Part shown: piece by piece, positions 1 to 11,331 of the stretch
Layout of the letters: each line of letters begins with the position of its first letter
How positions within the stretch are numbered: position 1 is the first letter of the stretch
Assembly (NCBI GenBank): GCA_036172665.1
Contig: CM069877.1
Coordinates: forward strand, 26,437,001-26,501,000
DNA length: 64,000 bases
DNA from: Prosopocoilus inquinatus
Taxonomy: Eukaryota > Arthropoda > Insecta > Coleoptera > Lucanidae
Reading direction: 5' to 3'
Made by a program: the position numbers and the translations under genes
The notes under the pieces: generated by a model
Databases searched by the model: none
Told to the model about the DNA's origin: nothing
The model's input: the letters and a program-made list of their open reading frames with translations, nothing else

Positions 1-310
1 CATGATCTGAAAGAATGTTACTGTAGCCTACTACAGCCCAAAAATGGACATCTTGGTTTTTGTTGCACAAAGATGGCAGTACCATAACCAAGGTTCTGCA
101 AGTGTGAGTTATTTTTAAATAATGAAAATATCTCAGAAACGGTTAATTTTTCTTTTATCACATGTTGCACAAGATATTTTAAGAATTTTATGAAGATTTC
201 AAAAATGCATTAAAAATTGGGGTGTTCCGTTTGAAATAAGAAAGTTGACAGCAACTTCCGGTATAAGCAGAAGTGTTCGAAATTTGAAAATATTATATTT
301 TGATGGATTG
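1..310. repeat. Dispersed repeat remnant related to the Dph5-intron foldback
   Basis: No coding potential is visible. Around 215-275 the sequence (AAATAAGAAAGTTGACAGC followed by an ACTTCCGGTATA motif) closely resembles the right arm of the palindromic mariner-type element at about 39255-39300. It is probably a diverged member of that family. Boundaries cannot be set because the repeat runs off the window. Confidence 0.5.
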
Positions 311-399
311 ATGGATATTATTATTATTAATTAATTAATATATTTTCCAATTATTGTTCTGACTGTGTTATAAAAAATAATCTGGATAGGCGTAACTTA

Positions 400-502
400 A
401 TGATCGATTTTTTTGCTGTTTTTTTATTAAAATTTAAATTTTTGGAAAAGGTCTCGCTTTTAAAATTTGCCCAGGGCCTCGCGCATTCTAGAACCGCTAC
501 TG
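400..502. mobile_element. Possible hAT-type element terminus
   Basis: The stretch ends in CTAGAACCGCTACTG, whose reverse complement begins CAGTAGCGGTTCTAG, a form common among hAT terminal inverted repeats. The partner end and target duplication are not visible, so this is tentative. Nothing else is recognisable between about 310 and 590. Confidence 0.3.
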
Positions 503-589
503 CAACAGCATCAGATAATAATAACCATAATAATAATTTATTGATTAGGAATAAGAGAAACGTTCTAACTTAATGTAATACTCGTACAA

Positions 590-2188
590 TAAATGGTCGG
601 TAGGTTGGTAAATCCAGAAATTTAGAAAATAAGCTTCTAGAACAATCCGGAAATTTCAAGTACGAACTTCGAGAACAATCTGTAAACTTCAAAGACGAGT
701 TGCAAACTAAATTGATGGAACAATCCAGAAATTTAGAGGAGAAGCTTCTAGAACAATCTGGAAATTTCGACACATTACAAAATAAATTGTTGGAACAATC
801 TAGAGACTTACCCCCTTATTCTATAACTCATAACGACATCGTTAGGTAACGAAAATCGTTAAATGACATGTTTTAACCAATCAGGTCTTAGATACAAAGC
901 ATTTCTATGCATTGATTGGTCAAAAAATGTCACTTAACGATTTTCGTTATCTAACGATGTCGTTACGAGTTATAGAATAAGGGAGTTAGACGGGAAATTT
1001 CGAGAGCAATCCAGAAATTTCGACGAGAAATTTCTAGAACAAACAAAAGGACTCGAAGATAAACTAGTGGTAAAAATATCGGAAGAAAGAATGAACCTGC
1101 AAGAAAATGTGGAAGAAATAATATTCCAGCAGGATAACAAAATCAAAAATCTGGAACAAATCATGGCGGGGTTGCGAGTGTTCGGGGATCAGCTACCAGT
1201 AGAAACACTAGAAAATAATGAAACCCGAATTGTGGAAGGACCAGCAGAAAATTCGAAATTGAAAATAAAACCACCAACGTTCGATGGAAAGTCTTCTTGG
1301 CCCAACTGCTTCAAACAGTTCGAAGCAGTAGCAAAGGCGAACAAATGAATGGCCAGCGAGAAAGCCACTTCGTTAATTGTGGCCTTAAGAGGGGACGCTA
1401 TCGATGTTCTACAGACGATGCCGCCAGAGGAACAAGAAGACTTCGACAAGCTGGTGAATAGGATGGAAATGCGTTACGGACAGACCCATCTGACCGAGGT
1501 ATACCATGCGCAGTTGAGGAATCGCTGTCAGAAATCCGCAGAAAGTCTTCAAGAATTCGAAGCGGACGTAGCGCGTCTGGCCCAGTTGGCATATCCCACA
1601 GCTCCTGTTGAATTCCTCAAATGTTTAACGGTGCAGACCTTCATAGATAGAATCCGTGACCCAGACAACCAGCAGGCATTGAGAAAGACCCATCCGAAGA
1701 CGTCCAAGAACGCATTGGCTTATGCCATGGAATTTGAAGCGGCAAGACGAGTTTCAAGAGGGCATGTCAAGGTGCGAGCGGCTATGGACTTCCAAGAGGA
1801 AGAAGAGGAAGAATCCGCTAACTCCAACGTGGGATCTGCTGTAAAGGAGCGACCCAGGGAATATACCACCGCCGAGGATGTTCGCCGCATTGTGGAACAG
1901 GTCTTCAAGCAGAAGAAGCCGCTGGATGTGTTGGAATTGCTAGGAGGAGGGACATGTTCGCAGGCGATCTCCAAAACCCAGACAGGATCCAAGGAAGCCA
2001 CAGTTAAACTAAGCCGGGTCGGTGCAGAATGGCAAACGTCGACCAGTATTCAAAGGCCCCCAAAGACGAAATCCAAACAAGTAATATCCCTACGGCAGTT
2101 AACCAGCAGTGTCTTCGTGGATGTTACCATTAATGACATTCCTCACACCATGTTATTGGATACGGGTGCGACGAAGACCATCCTATGA
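590..2188 (+). pseudogene. gag: gag and start of protease of outer gypsy element
   Basis: The N-terminal part (590-1070) encodes a repetitive coiled coil with recurring Leu-Glu-Gln-Ser and Asn-Phe/Asn-Leu units. It is interrupted by the MITE at 811-985, and excising it restores the frame exactly. A retrotransposon gag domain follows (about 1250-1800), with a TGA at 1346-1348 in the middle of it. No CCHC zinc knuckle is seen where expected, after the acidic stretch near 1800. The frame runs into protease, with active-site residues LLDTGATKTIL ending at a TGA (2186-2188). Reading is open from 1067 apart from the two stops. Gag forms the particle core; protease cleaves the polyprotein. This copy is inactive. 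Confidence 0.8.
811..985. mobile_element. PIF/Harbinger-type MITE inside gag
   Basis: A 175-bp palindromic element has near-identical inverted ends of more than 30 bp beginning C(C/T)CCCTTATTCTATAACTC. It is flanked by TTA (808-810 and 986-988), the three-base duplication typical of PIF/Harbinger. The central 70 bases are not coding. Deleting the element plus one TTA rejoins the gag coiled-coil frame (Arg-Asp-Leu-Asp-Gly-Lys), which independently confirms the boundaries. Confidence 0.88.
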
Positions 2189-4415
2189 CCCGACGTCATT
2201 AAGTCATCTGGACGCACCGAGCCGACCAAGTGGAGACTGAAAACTGCAACTGGAACATCAGCAACTCTCCACGGTGAAGTAGAAGTTATCATCACCATTG
2301 GTTCAACTCCAATAAAACACCGTGCACTGGTGGCAGACATAGAGGACAAGGCAATTTTGGGCATGGACGTCATGTGTGCCCACGGGTTCCAATTGGACTT
2401 GGATGGAGCGTGGCGTGATAGCGGTCAATAATGAGGAGTTGGTTCTACATCAACGTGGAGACGTGGCCGCTCGAGTAGTACTCGCTGAAGACGTTGTATT
2501 ACCCAGCAGGACTGAGGTTATCGTCGACGCAAAACTGGACGGTGTTTTTCAAGATGGGCAAGTCGTTATGGTTGAACCTAATACTGATGATCGGAGGATT
2601 GGAAGAGGAGTCCTCGTTGGGAAAATGGTGTTGACGGCGAAGAAGGAAATACCTGTCCGCCTGATGAACGTCAATTGTTTCTCCGTCAATATCAAGAAAG
2701 GAACCATCTTGGGAAGCTGCACCATGGTGTCCTCCAACTTGAAGCAAACGTGCCAGAGGCAAAAGTCCCAACGAAATTATGGGTAATGGTTATGTCAACA
2801 GCCCAGGAATTGACTCCAGCCCAGAAGACAAGAGAAAAGAATCTGATCGGCCGCTATCAAGATGTATCCGAGGTAGAAAATGGATTCAAGGGAAAAACTG
2901 ATGTCGTGAAACACAAAATAGAGACTGGAGAAGAAAGACCTATCCGTCAAGCTCCAAGGCGATTACCGTTGGCGAAGCGTGAGGAAGCGGAACGCATTAT
3001 TCGCGAGATGGAAAAGGATAATGTAGTAGAACCATCAAGCAGTCCGTGGGCGTCACCAGTAGTGCTTGTGAAGAAGAAGGATGGGTCCACCAGGTTCTGT
3101 GTAGACTACCGGTTACTCAACAATGTCACCAAAAAGGACAGCTATCCCCTGCCACGGATTGATGATACCCTGGACACCCTGGCCGGCTCAAAGATCTTCT
3201 CAACTTTGGACTTAAAGAGTGGATATTGGCAAGTGGAGCTGGCGCCCGAAAATCGAGAAAAGACGGCGTTTTCCATTGGTATGGGTCTGTGGCAATTCAC
3301 AGTGATGCCATTCGGGTTATGTAATGCCCCAGCGACATTCGAGCGGTTAATGGAGACGGTTCTGAAAGGTCTGTCCTGAACAACGTGCGTGGTGTACCTT
3401 GACAACATAATTGTCGTGGGAAAGACGTTCGACGACCACCTCGAGGAACCTGGAAGGAGTGTTCTAGCGGCTTCGCGGAGCTGGACTAAAGCTTAGCGTC
3501 AAGAAGTGTCACCTGTTCCAGAAGGAAGTGAACTACCTGGGGCACATTGTTAATGGCATTGGAATCGCCGTGGACCCTGTGAAGATTCGGGTGGTAAAAG
3601 ACTAGCCAACTCCCAGAAATAAACACCAAATAAGAAGTTTCCTTGGCCTATGCACTTGCTATCGGCGCTACGTTCCTGGATTTGCAGACATTGCTAAGCC
3701 GTTGACAAAACTCACTGAAGAAGGTCGTCCATTTGAATGGGACCCACAGTATCAAACTGGTTTTGAACAACTAAAGCAGTACTTGATTAGTGCTCCTATT
3801 CTGAGTTATCCTCTCCCGGAAGGCAAGTTTGACGTGGACACAGATGCTAGCAACGTTGGGATTGGTGGCGTACTCTCCCAGATACAAGAGGGGCAAGAGA
3901 AGGTAATCGGCTATTTCAGTAAAGTCCTATCAAAGCCGGAACGAAACTATTGCGTCACAAGAAGAGAATTGCTAGCCGTCGTAAAATCGATAGAACATTT
4001 CTACAAATACTTGTATGGTAGACGCTTCCTCCTGAGGACCGACCATGCCGCTCTAAAATGGCTTCTCCGTTTCAAGAACCCAGAAGGGCAAGTTGCACGA
4101 TGGATCGAACGACTTCAGGAGTACGATTTTGAAATTCAGCATCGGGCAGGAACTAGCCATCGAAATGCCGATGCTTTGTCGAGAAGACCCTGTGCCGAAG
4201 ACTGTAAGCACTTTAGTCGTTTGGACGAGAAAGTAGCCACGACTGCGAGGACAACCATTGTTGACGACAAATGGCAAGGCGAAGAACTGCGAACAGACCA
4301 GGAGAACGACTCGGATTTGAAATTAGTGCTAGAATGGAAAAGCAGGAACGCAAGGCCTACCTGGGAAGAGGTAGCACCATGTGCACCGTCCGTAAAATCA
4401 TCCTGGGTGCAGTGG
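2189..4415 (+). pseudogene. pol: protease end, reverse transcriptase and RNase H of outer gypsy element
   Basis: Protease continues to about 2400. The frame then shifts by +1 and returns to the gag frame near 2740. RT fingers and palm are clear at 2940-3380 (FCVDYRLLNN, LDLKSGYWQVEL, MPFGLCNAPATFERLME). A TGA at 3377-3379 is followed by the catalytic box, which reads Tyr-Leu-Asp-Asn (3395-3406). The second catalytic aspartate is therefore asparagine, and polymerase activity would be lost even without the stops. Further frameshifts lie near 3450 and a stop at 3602-3604. RNase H with TDASN and the RT connection are open from 3702. The segment ends at the nested insertion (TSD GTGG 4412-4415). 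Confidence 0.85.
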
Positions 4416-5548
4416 TGTAACTTAAACTAAACTCAGTACACCAATACTTACGGCTAGTCAGTTGATTTTCTTTTGACGGAGGCCAAGGTCGTGGGTAAAG
4501 TATGAAAAAGATAATATAATGGGCGCCACCAATTTTTCTTTTGTATGGATCTTGCGGCCAAATAAAAAAATTGGAAATACTTGGCTTGAAGACGGGCCGG
4601 ATTCGGTTCAAAGTTTTAAAGTAAAGAAAAAGGTCAAAGAACATGTAAAAAAAATTTAATGACGTTCAGAAAATTAAGTAATCTGATACGGTTAATAAAA
4701 AAAATTGTTCAAAAATTAAATGAAATAGCTTAAATATTGACAGTTTTCTTTGAATAGTACTGTGGTAAAGCTTTACTCAGTTTACAGTAATATGTACAGC
4801 TCAAATCAATAGTAAATAAAAAAAAATGATAATTAAGCAATTACAAAAATATAAAAGAAAATTTAAATAATAAACAAAAGGGTTGCGTAATCACGTCGGG
4901 TATGCAGGGTGTAGTTATTGCCTTGGTTGTATCCCAGTTCCCGTCTCATCGACAAGAAGAATGGAGTAAACAGGTAAGAATAGCAAAAACGCTCACCAAA
5001 TAAATCAGCCTTGCTTTTTGTTTCAGCCTGGACGGAGGTGAGTCCTTGACTTGTACTTTACAACCGAAATTAAGAAGCTTTTCTTTTATGCCCAGAAAAG
5101 TCAATGGTTCCTGAATGTTCCTCTGCTAGCTTAGACAAGATGGAGTCTCCACGCCGTCCAAAAAAAAATTATTAGGGAATGTGCGTCTGCTTTGAAACTC
5201 TGTACAAAGGAAACTCTTGTTGAAATAAAATTTCCAAAAAAAGAAAAGAAATGTCTTACCCTAAAAATAGTAGGAGTTTCACACCGAAATTAACTTAGGA
5301 AATGTAAATTTTGTTAAACGAAAAGGTGTACCGCACACACACAAGGCGGTCGATACGAGAAAAAGAAGCTGGAAAACCTGCTTTAACTCGGCCGAAAACG
5401 CTGACCCCACTCTGCGGATCAAATCCTGAAAGTTTTTATCAAATTGAATTATCAAAACAAAGACGATGTAGGAATTGTCCTCTAAGTGTTAGGCGCTGAA
5501 GCGGCCAAGAAATAATAAAATGAAAAGTAGTAAAAATTAACCGTTACA
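4416..5548 (-). repeat. 3' LTR of nested gypsy element
   Basis: It starts TGTAACTT and ends CCGTTACA, giving TG...CA ends. It matches 10258-11327 along its whole length apart from scattered substitutions and one block of about 62 bases (near 5210-5270) that is missing from the other LTR. In element orientation this is the 3' LTR because the polypurine tract abuts it at 5549. Confidence 0.92.
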
Positions 5549-5564
5549 CCACCCCTTTCCTAAC
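5549..5564 (-). other. Polypurine tract of nested gypsy element
   Basis: On the minus strand this reads GTTAGGAAAGGGGTGG and directly abuts the 3' LTR, the position from which plus-strand DNA synthesis is primed. Between it and the integrase stop (5565-5912) is AT-rich untranslated sequence without a recognisable env gene. Confidence 0.8.
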
Positions 5565-5912
5565 AAAAAAAAAAAAATGAAAAGAACTTAGACATTTTTT
5601 TTGCTAAGACAAAAGCTTGTTGCGAAAAAAAAAATTTTTGAAGAATCACAATGAAGCGTCCTTGTAGGGTAGTATATGCGCGTACCAAACGCCCAAAGAA
5701 AGGGGAAATATCCAGGAAAAGGTCAAAAATGAGAGAGTGAAAAATTGGGAGATGTCATAGCCAGTTAATCAACTCGACAAAAGACCTTCAAGAGAGATTA
5801 TAGAAAAATAAAAAAAATTCTTTAAATTTCGGAAACTTGCCCAAAACAAAATAGAAATTTTTCAATATTAAATCAACACCAAATAATAACTCATCAAAAT
5901 TAATTTTCTAAC

Positions 5913-7640
5913 TTATCCGATCGAAACATCCGAATTAGAACCTAAATAAACCTTTAAATCTTTAATGTGCCACTCACCAGCATCAGAACCATCCTTATTG
6001 GTTAGGGCATAAATGAAACGAGATATTTTCTTTCGAACTGTACATAAAATAAATTTAGGGGCTAATTTGGAAGAGAAACTTTTAGCTGAATCCGACAAGA
6101 CCTTATTCTTTCTCCAAACCTTATCACCAACATTAAAAGTAATATCTCTCTTACGGAGATTATACGTTTTTGCATTTTTCTGATAAGCAGCATTTAGTTT
6201 GGTACACAACTCTTTGTATAATTCAGAAAGGCGATTTAATTGAGCAGCATACTTTTCACGATCCTCAGGAAGCAATTGAATATTTTGCGTAGACTGAATT
6301 TTGCCGTAATAATCACCACTGACAGGAATTACACGTCCAAAGTTTAAAAATGAAGGTGAAAATCCGGTGACTTCATGATTAGCAGTATTTATAGCATGCT
6401 GAATGGGATTAATATTTTTATCCCATTCTTTGTGATTATCTTGAATATAACTTCTGATTGCTGTGCCGACTGTCTTATTAATGCGTTCCACAAAATTACA
6501 TTGCGGATGGTATCGCGCGTTAAACCAGATTTTTTGTACTTTGTAAGCTTTCGCCAGATTTTTAAAAGTAGAACCGGCAAATTGAGCACCGTTATCGCAA
6601 ATGATGAACTGCGGCACTCCAAAAGTCAGAAAGATTTCCTTCTCAATAAATTTTACTATTACAGACGCAACTGCTTTTCGCATAGGACACAGTAAGGTAT
6701 ATTTAGTGAACCAGTCAGCAACAACCAATAAATATGCATTGCCCTTAGAAGAACGTGGCAAAGGACCCATGATATCAACAGCTATGATTTGCCAGGGGTA
6801 CTTAACGTTTTTTTTTGAACCCATTAATCCCATACGAGCTGTATTAGGAATCTTTTGCGAACCACAAATTTCACACTTTCTCACGTATTTTAAAATATCT
6901 TTTCTCATGATAGGCCAGAAGTAGCGCTCTTGGACTCTAGATAAAGTCTTATAAAAACCAAAATGAGCACAATTTGGAGGATCATGGCATGAACTAATGA
7001 CTGTATTTCTTTGTTTTAAAGGCACTAAAATCTTCCATTCAGGAATATTGGACACCAAAGAATGTTTAGACGGCAAATACTTATAAATGAACCCTTCCTC
7101 TACTTTCCAGTGAGGGTATTTATCAGGAAAAGTCTCAATAGAATTTCTTAATTTGCTATACCACGGTTCAACTTCATCTACAGTAATTTCTATTGTACAA
7201 ATTTCAGGAGTTGACATTCTGGATAAAGCATCAGGCAATACATTTAGTTTTCCCTTACGGTGGATCAAATCAAATGAGTACTGCTGTAATTTAACTGCCC
7301 ATCTAGCTAATCTACCTGTAGGTTCTTTAAGTCGGTTTAACCATAATAAAGAGTAATGGTCAGTAATCACAGTAAATCGTGTTCCCTCAACATATGGTCG
7401 AAATTTTTCTATGGAAAATAAAAGAGCTAGCAGTTCTCTTTCTGTCACGGTGTAATTACGTTCAGCTTTCTGAAGTGTTCTTGAACAAAAGGCAATCACT
7501 GTTTCCCTATCATCAATTTTTTGTGTTAGGACACCGCCTAATCCCGTATTTGAGGCGTCACATTGGATTGTAAATGGGATCGAAAAATCAGGGCTACTAA
7601 GAATGGGTGCTGAAACTAGAGCTTGTTTAATTTTTAAAAA
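5913..7640 (-). pseudogene. pol: RNase H and integrase of nested gypsy element
   Basis: A 528-codon frame is open from 7499 to 5913. Upstream residues reach to about 7640 in the same domain but with a frameshift near 7640. RNase H carries TERELLALLFSIEKFRPY and ITDHYSLLWL. Integrase has the HHCC zinc finger (two His near the start of PPNCAHFGF, CEICG) and the DDE core: AVDIMGP, IICDNGAQF and FVERINKT. A GPY-like C-terminal region follows. The integrase portion looks intact. It joins element DNA to the chromosome. Confidence 0.88.
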
Positions 7641-7756
7641 GGGCTTCTTCAGCTTGAGGATTCCACTTGATTATCTGGTTTTTCTTCTTTCCCTTTAATA
7701 AGTCATTGAGAGGAGAAACTAAAGTAGAAAAATGAGATACGAACCTGCGGTACCAA

Positions 7757-8779
7757 CTACACACTACGTAAATCGATTGAAGAAATATAACGGGCATCCC
7801 TCAGCATATTTAAAATGCGATCTACTCGGAGCAAAGGATAACGATCAGGTTTAGTAACTGCATTTAAAGCACGGCCATCAAAACAGAAGCGAAATTCTCC
7901 GTTGGATTTCTTTACCAGAAGAATGGGCGAACTCCAAGCTCCGTGTGAAGGATGTACAACACCTAACTTCAACATTTTGTCTAATTCTGTATTTAAATGA
8001 TTCAACATAAATGGTGACATAGGGTACTGACGCTGTTTAAATGGTTTAGCATCTCCTGTATCGATATTATGGGTTAATTTATGCGTGAGACCTAATTTAT
8101 TTTCATCACCGGAAATTGTTTTAAATAAATTAACAATTTTGTCTATCTCTTGTCCTTTGTTTTCATTAAAATTTTCATCGTTTGGTAAATTATCCTCAAC
8201 CTTGTTGATTGTGTTTAAGTTCGCTCTTTTGTTTATCTGAGTTACCCAAGTTTCATCTTTAAAGTTAATATTAATGGCGAATTTCTTACAAAAATCACTC
8301 CCTAAAATCATGGAATACTTTACACTAGGAACTATAAGAAATTTAACTAAATCAAAATTATTGTTCACGTACATATCTACCCACCCTAAAACATTTTGTT
8401 CTATTCCATCAGCAGTACTGATTTTTGTAATCTCCTGACTGTCTATTTCTAATTGAAATTTTTCCAACAAAATCATACCTGGTTCTCCTATTACAGAATT
8501 GTTAGCACCTGAATCAAGTAGAGCAGTTACTTCTTCTCCAAAAATAGATACATTTACATAAGGTCTATTGTCACCTGATTTTTCTATAAACATAGGGGCT
8601 GCCTCACATTTATTTGTTTTATCGCGGTAAACTTTCGAAACTGTTTCAATCCAGGATTTCCAAGATTCATCTTTATAATTATTATGATTTTTGAGTTTGG
8701 CCATTGTTTTTAAACTACAATGGGATACACTGTGGCCAATTTTAGGCATCCCATTTAATCGTTTTTTGTACAACCACAA
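7757..8779 (-). pseudogene. pol: protease and N-terminal RT of nested gypsy element, truncated by deletion
   Basis: The aspartic protease active site is ALLDSGANNSVIG. RT fingers follow (SSPILLVKKSNGEFRFCFDG, then ALNAVTKPDRYPLLRVD) up to SSIDLRS, where the frame ends in a stop at 7757. In intact relatives the palm with the catalytic YxDD box should follow. Instead, in another frame, the sequence jumps straight to the thumb/connection (CSWYRRFV). The RT core has been deleted. The frame overlaps the gag end by 25 bases in a different phase, compatible with gag-pol frameshifting. Confidence 0.85.
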
Positions 8780-9999
8780 GTCCTAACAGTTTGATTTGCT
8801 TTGCCACATTTAAAGCAGAATTTTCTTTTCTCCGCAAGACAACCACTGTATTTGTGATTAGGCTTTCCACAATTCCAACAATAAAATGTTTTACCCGGTG
8901 AAACTTTAACATCTCTAGATTTAGCCGACTGATTTCTTGACTGATATGTAAAATCTGAAGTTTGACTGGACTTGACTTGATTTGAAACAGTATTGCTTAG
9001 AGTGGACACTCTCTGTGAATTAATTGAGGAATTTTTACTGATATTTCGAGCATTGTCAATTTTTTTACAGTGTTCTAAAAGCTCATTAATACTATTGATT
9101 GTCGACAAAGCTAGTTGATTCACATAATTAGGCAAAAGATTTTTTCTAATGTATTTGATCTTAGTCGATTCTAATACAAAATGATCTAATTCACGGAAAA
9201 TACTTTCCATAATTGCCACGTAAATATGAACTGATTCATCCCGAAATTGACGTCGGTTTCTAATTTGTTCCCAAATATGTTCAGTAAAATCAGTGGGTAA
9301 AAATTCTTGTTTAAGCAAGCTTACTAAATTATCCCAACTATTTACTTTTGACCTAATTGTTCGGAACCATATCAACGCATCACCGTCAAATAAATCAACA
9401 GCAGATTCAAACAATTCTTTTTCATCTACATGCCTGGACCTACTAAGTTCATTTACCCGTTCCAAGAAAGAATTTAAGTTGTCATTTTTATTTCCAGAAA
9501 AATGAATATTCCATTTGTAAACAGGTATAGATTTTTTATTGGTCTGTATAAAATTCTGTTGTACAGGTTGTGACGCTGAAGTAGATGGTAAATTTGTATT
9601 CGATGGTGGAGGCGCAACAACACTGACTTTTTCTTGTAGTAAAACTTCAAGTTCCAAACAATTAGCTAAAGATTCTTGACAAAATAATTTAATACCTTCA
9701 GCATTATTATCTGGGATTTTAATTCGTTTAACCCTGTCTGTGATATGAATAATCCGAGAACAAGCGCGTTTATAAACAGAATCAGTTTCAGAACCTTCAA
9801 ATTCATTTATGAGGGTTCTGATGGAGTCAATTGTATTATCTATGATAACTTTTTCTTCATCAGAATTATATTCGGGATCTTGATAAGCAATGTTTTCGCG
9901 AGTTCTGTCCTGTTGCAACAATTTAGCAAGTAATTTTCTTTTTTGTGCCTGATCTTTACGTTGACTAACAATACCTCTGATTCGAAGTTCATAATTCAA
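8755..9999 (-). CDS. gag: gag polyprotein of nested gypsy element
   Basis: A 414-residue open frame. Residues about 160-330 form a gag/capsid-like domain (WNIHFSGNKNDNLNSFLERV; ALIWFRTIR). Near the C-terminus are two zinc knuckles. The first is canonical CCHC (CWNCGKPNHKYSGC). The second reads CFKCGKANQTVRTC, with Gln where His is expected, so it may bind zinc poorly. The start is the first Met after the leader, about 230 bases downstream of the primer-binding site. This is the only uninterrupted gene in the element. Confidence 0.82.
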   Translation of the reverse strand: MNYELRIRGIVSQRKDQAQKRKLLAKLLQQDRTRENIAYQDPEYNSDEEKVIIDNTIDSIRTLINEFEGSETDSVYKRACSRIIHITDRVKRIKIPDNNAEGIKLFCQESLANCLELEVLLQEKVSVVAPPPSNTNLPSTSASQPVQQNFIQTNKKSIPVYKWNIHFSGNKNDNLNSFLERVNELSRSRHVDEKELFESAVDLFDGDALIWFRTIRSKVNSWDNLVSLLKQEFLPTDFTEHIWEQIRNRRQFRDESVHIYVAIMESIFRELDHFVLESTKIKYIRKNLLPNYVNQLALSTINSINELLEHCKKIDNARNISKNSSINSQRVSTLSNTVSNQVKSSQTSDFTYQSRNQSAKSRDVKVSPGKTFYCWNCGKPNHKYSGCLAEKRKFCFKCGKANQTVRTCGCTKND

Positions 10000-10230
10000 T
10001 TAGTCAATTAATAAATGTGTCGGTTGCATTATTAATTACTACAAAGAACAATTTCCTATTAAACTTCCAAAACGTTAGTAATCGAAAAGCAGCATTTTTT
10101 GGAAAAGTAAAAGAAAATAGCACACCTGACAAAATAAATAAATAAATAAAAGTAGAAGAAATTTTTCTTCGAAACCTATGACAGTCCGTGGTCTAATGGA
10201 ATTAAATAACTGAACCTTTTGACCCTCGAG

Positions 10231-10247
10231 CCCCGCGTTGGGCGCCA
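10231..10247 (-). other. Primer-binding site of nested gypsy element (tRNA-Lys type)
   Basis: The minus strand reads TGGCGCCCAACGCGGGG, complementary to the 3' end of insect tRNA-Lys(CUU) with one mismatch as I recall that tRNA. It lies ten bases from the 5' LTR end, slightly farther than usual. Confidence 0.75.
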
Positions 10248-10257
10248 AAATTATTGG

Positions 10258-11327
10258 TGTAACTTAAACTAAACTCAGTACACCAATACTTACGGCTAGT
10301 CAGTTGATTTTCTTTTGACGGAGGCCAAGGTCGTGGGTAAAGTATGAAAAAGATAATATAATGGGCGCCACCAATTTTTCTTTTGTATGGATCTTGCGGC
10401 CAAATAAAAAAATTGGAAATACTTGGCTTGAAGACGGGTCGGATTCGGTTCAAAGTTTTAAAGTAAAGAAAAAGGTAAAAGAACATGTAAAAAAAATTTA
10501 ATGACGTTCAGAAAATTAAGTAATCTGATACGGTTAATAAAAAAAATTGTTCAAAAATTAAATGAAATAGCTTAAATATTGACAGTTTTCTTTGAATAGT
10601 ACTGTGGTAAAGCTTTACTCAGTTTACAGTAATATGTACAGCTCAAATCAATAGTAAATAAAAAAAATGATAATTAAGCAATTACAAAAATATAAAAGAA
10701 AATTTAAATAATAAACAAAAGGGTTGCGTAATCACGTCGAGTATGCAGGGTGTAGTTATTGCCTTGGTTTTATCCCAGTTCCCGTCTCATCGACAAGAAG
10801 AATGGAGTAAACAGGTAAGAATAGCAAAAACGCTCACCAAATAAATCAGCCTTGCTTTTTGTTTCAGCCTGGACGGAGGTGAGTCCTTGACTTGTACTTT
10901 ACAACCGAAATTAATAAGCTTTTCTTTTATGCCCAGAAAAGTCAATGGTTCCTGAATGTTCCTCGGCTAGCTTAGACAAGATGGAGTCTCCACGCCGTCC
11001 AAAAAAAATTATTAGGGAATGTGCGTCTGCTTTGAAACTCCTAAAATAGTAGGAGTTTCACACCGAAATTAACTTAGGAAATGTAAATTTTGTTAAACGA
11101 AAAGGTGTACCGCACACACACAAGGCGGTCGATACGAGAAAAAGAAGCTGGAAAACCTGCTTTAACTCGGCCGAAAACGCTGACCCCACTCTGCGGATCA
11201 AATCCTGAAAGTTTTTATCAAATTGAATTATTAAAACAAAGACGATGTAGGAATTGTCCTCTAAGTGTTAGGCGCTGAAGCGGCCAAGAAATAATAAAAT
11301 GAAAAGTAGTAAAAATTAACCGTTACA
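10258..11327 (-). repeat. 5' LTR of nested gypsy element
   Basis: It has TG...CA ends and is the partner of 4416-5548. It is shorter by about 62 bases because one block after the TTTGAAACTC motif (about 11040) is absent. The promoter of the nested element should lie here, reading leftward. Confidence 0.92.
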
Positions 11328-11331
11328 GTGG

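Larger units (their letters stand above)
4416..11327 (-). mobile_element. Nested Ty3/gypsy element (412/mdg1-like), complete LTR to LTR but internally deleted
   Basis: Two LTRs (4416-5548 and 10258-11327) bound gag, protease-RT and RNase H-integrase, all on the minus strand. A 4-bp duplication GTGG flanks it (4412-4415, 11328-11331). Primer-binding site and polypurine tract are both recognisable. The RT palm, including the catalytic YxDD box, is deleted between the two pol reading frames, so this copy cannot reverse-transcribe itself. Long open frames and similar LTRs argue for a younger insertion than the outer element. Confidence 0.92.

Noticed and set aside
5311..5499. 62-codon frame repeated at 11090-11278
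   Set aside because: It sits within the two LTR copies of the nested gypsy element and reads opposite to the element; repetition is due to the LTR.
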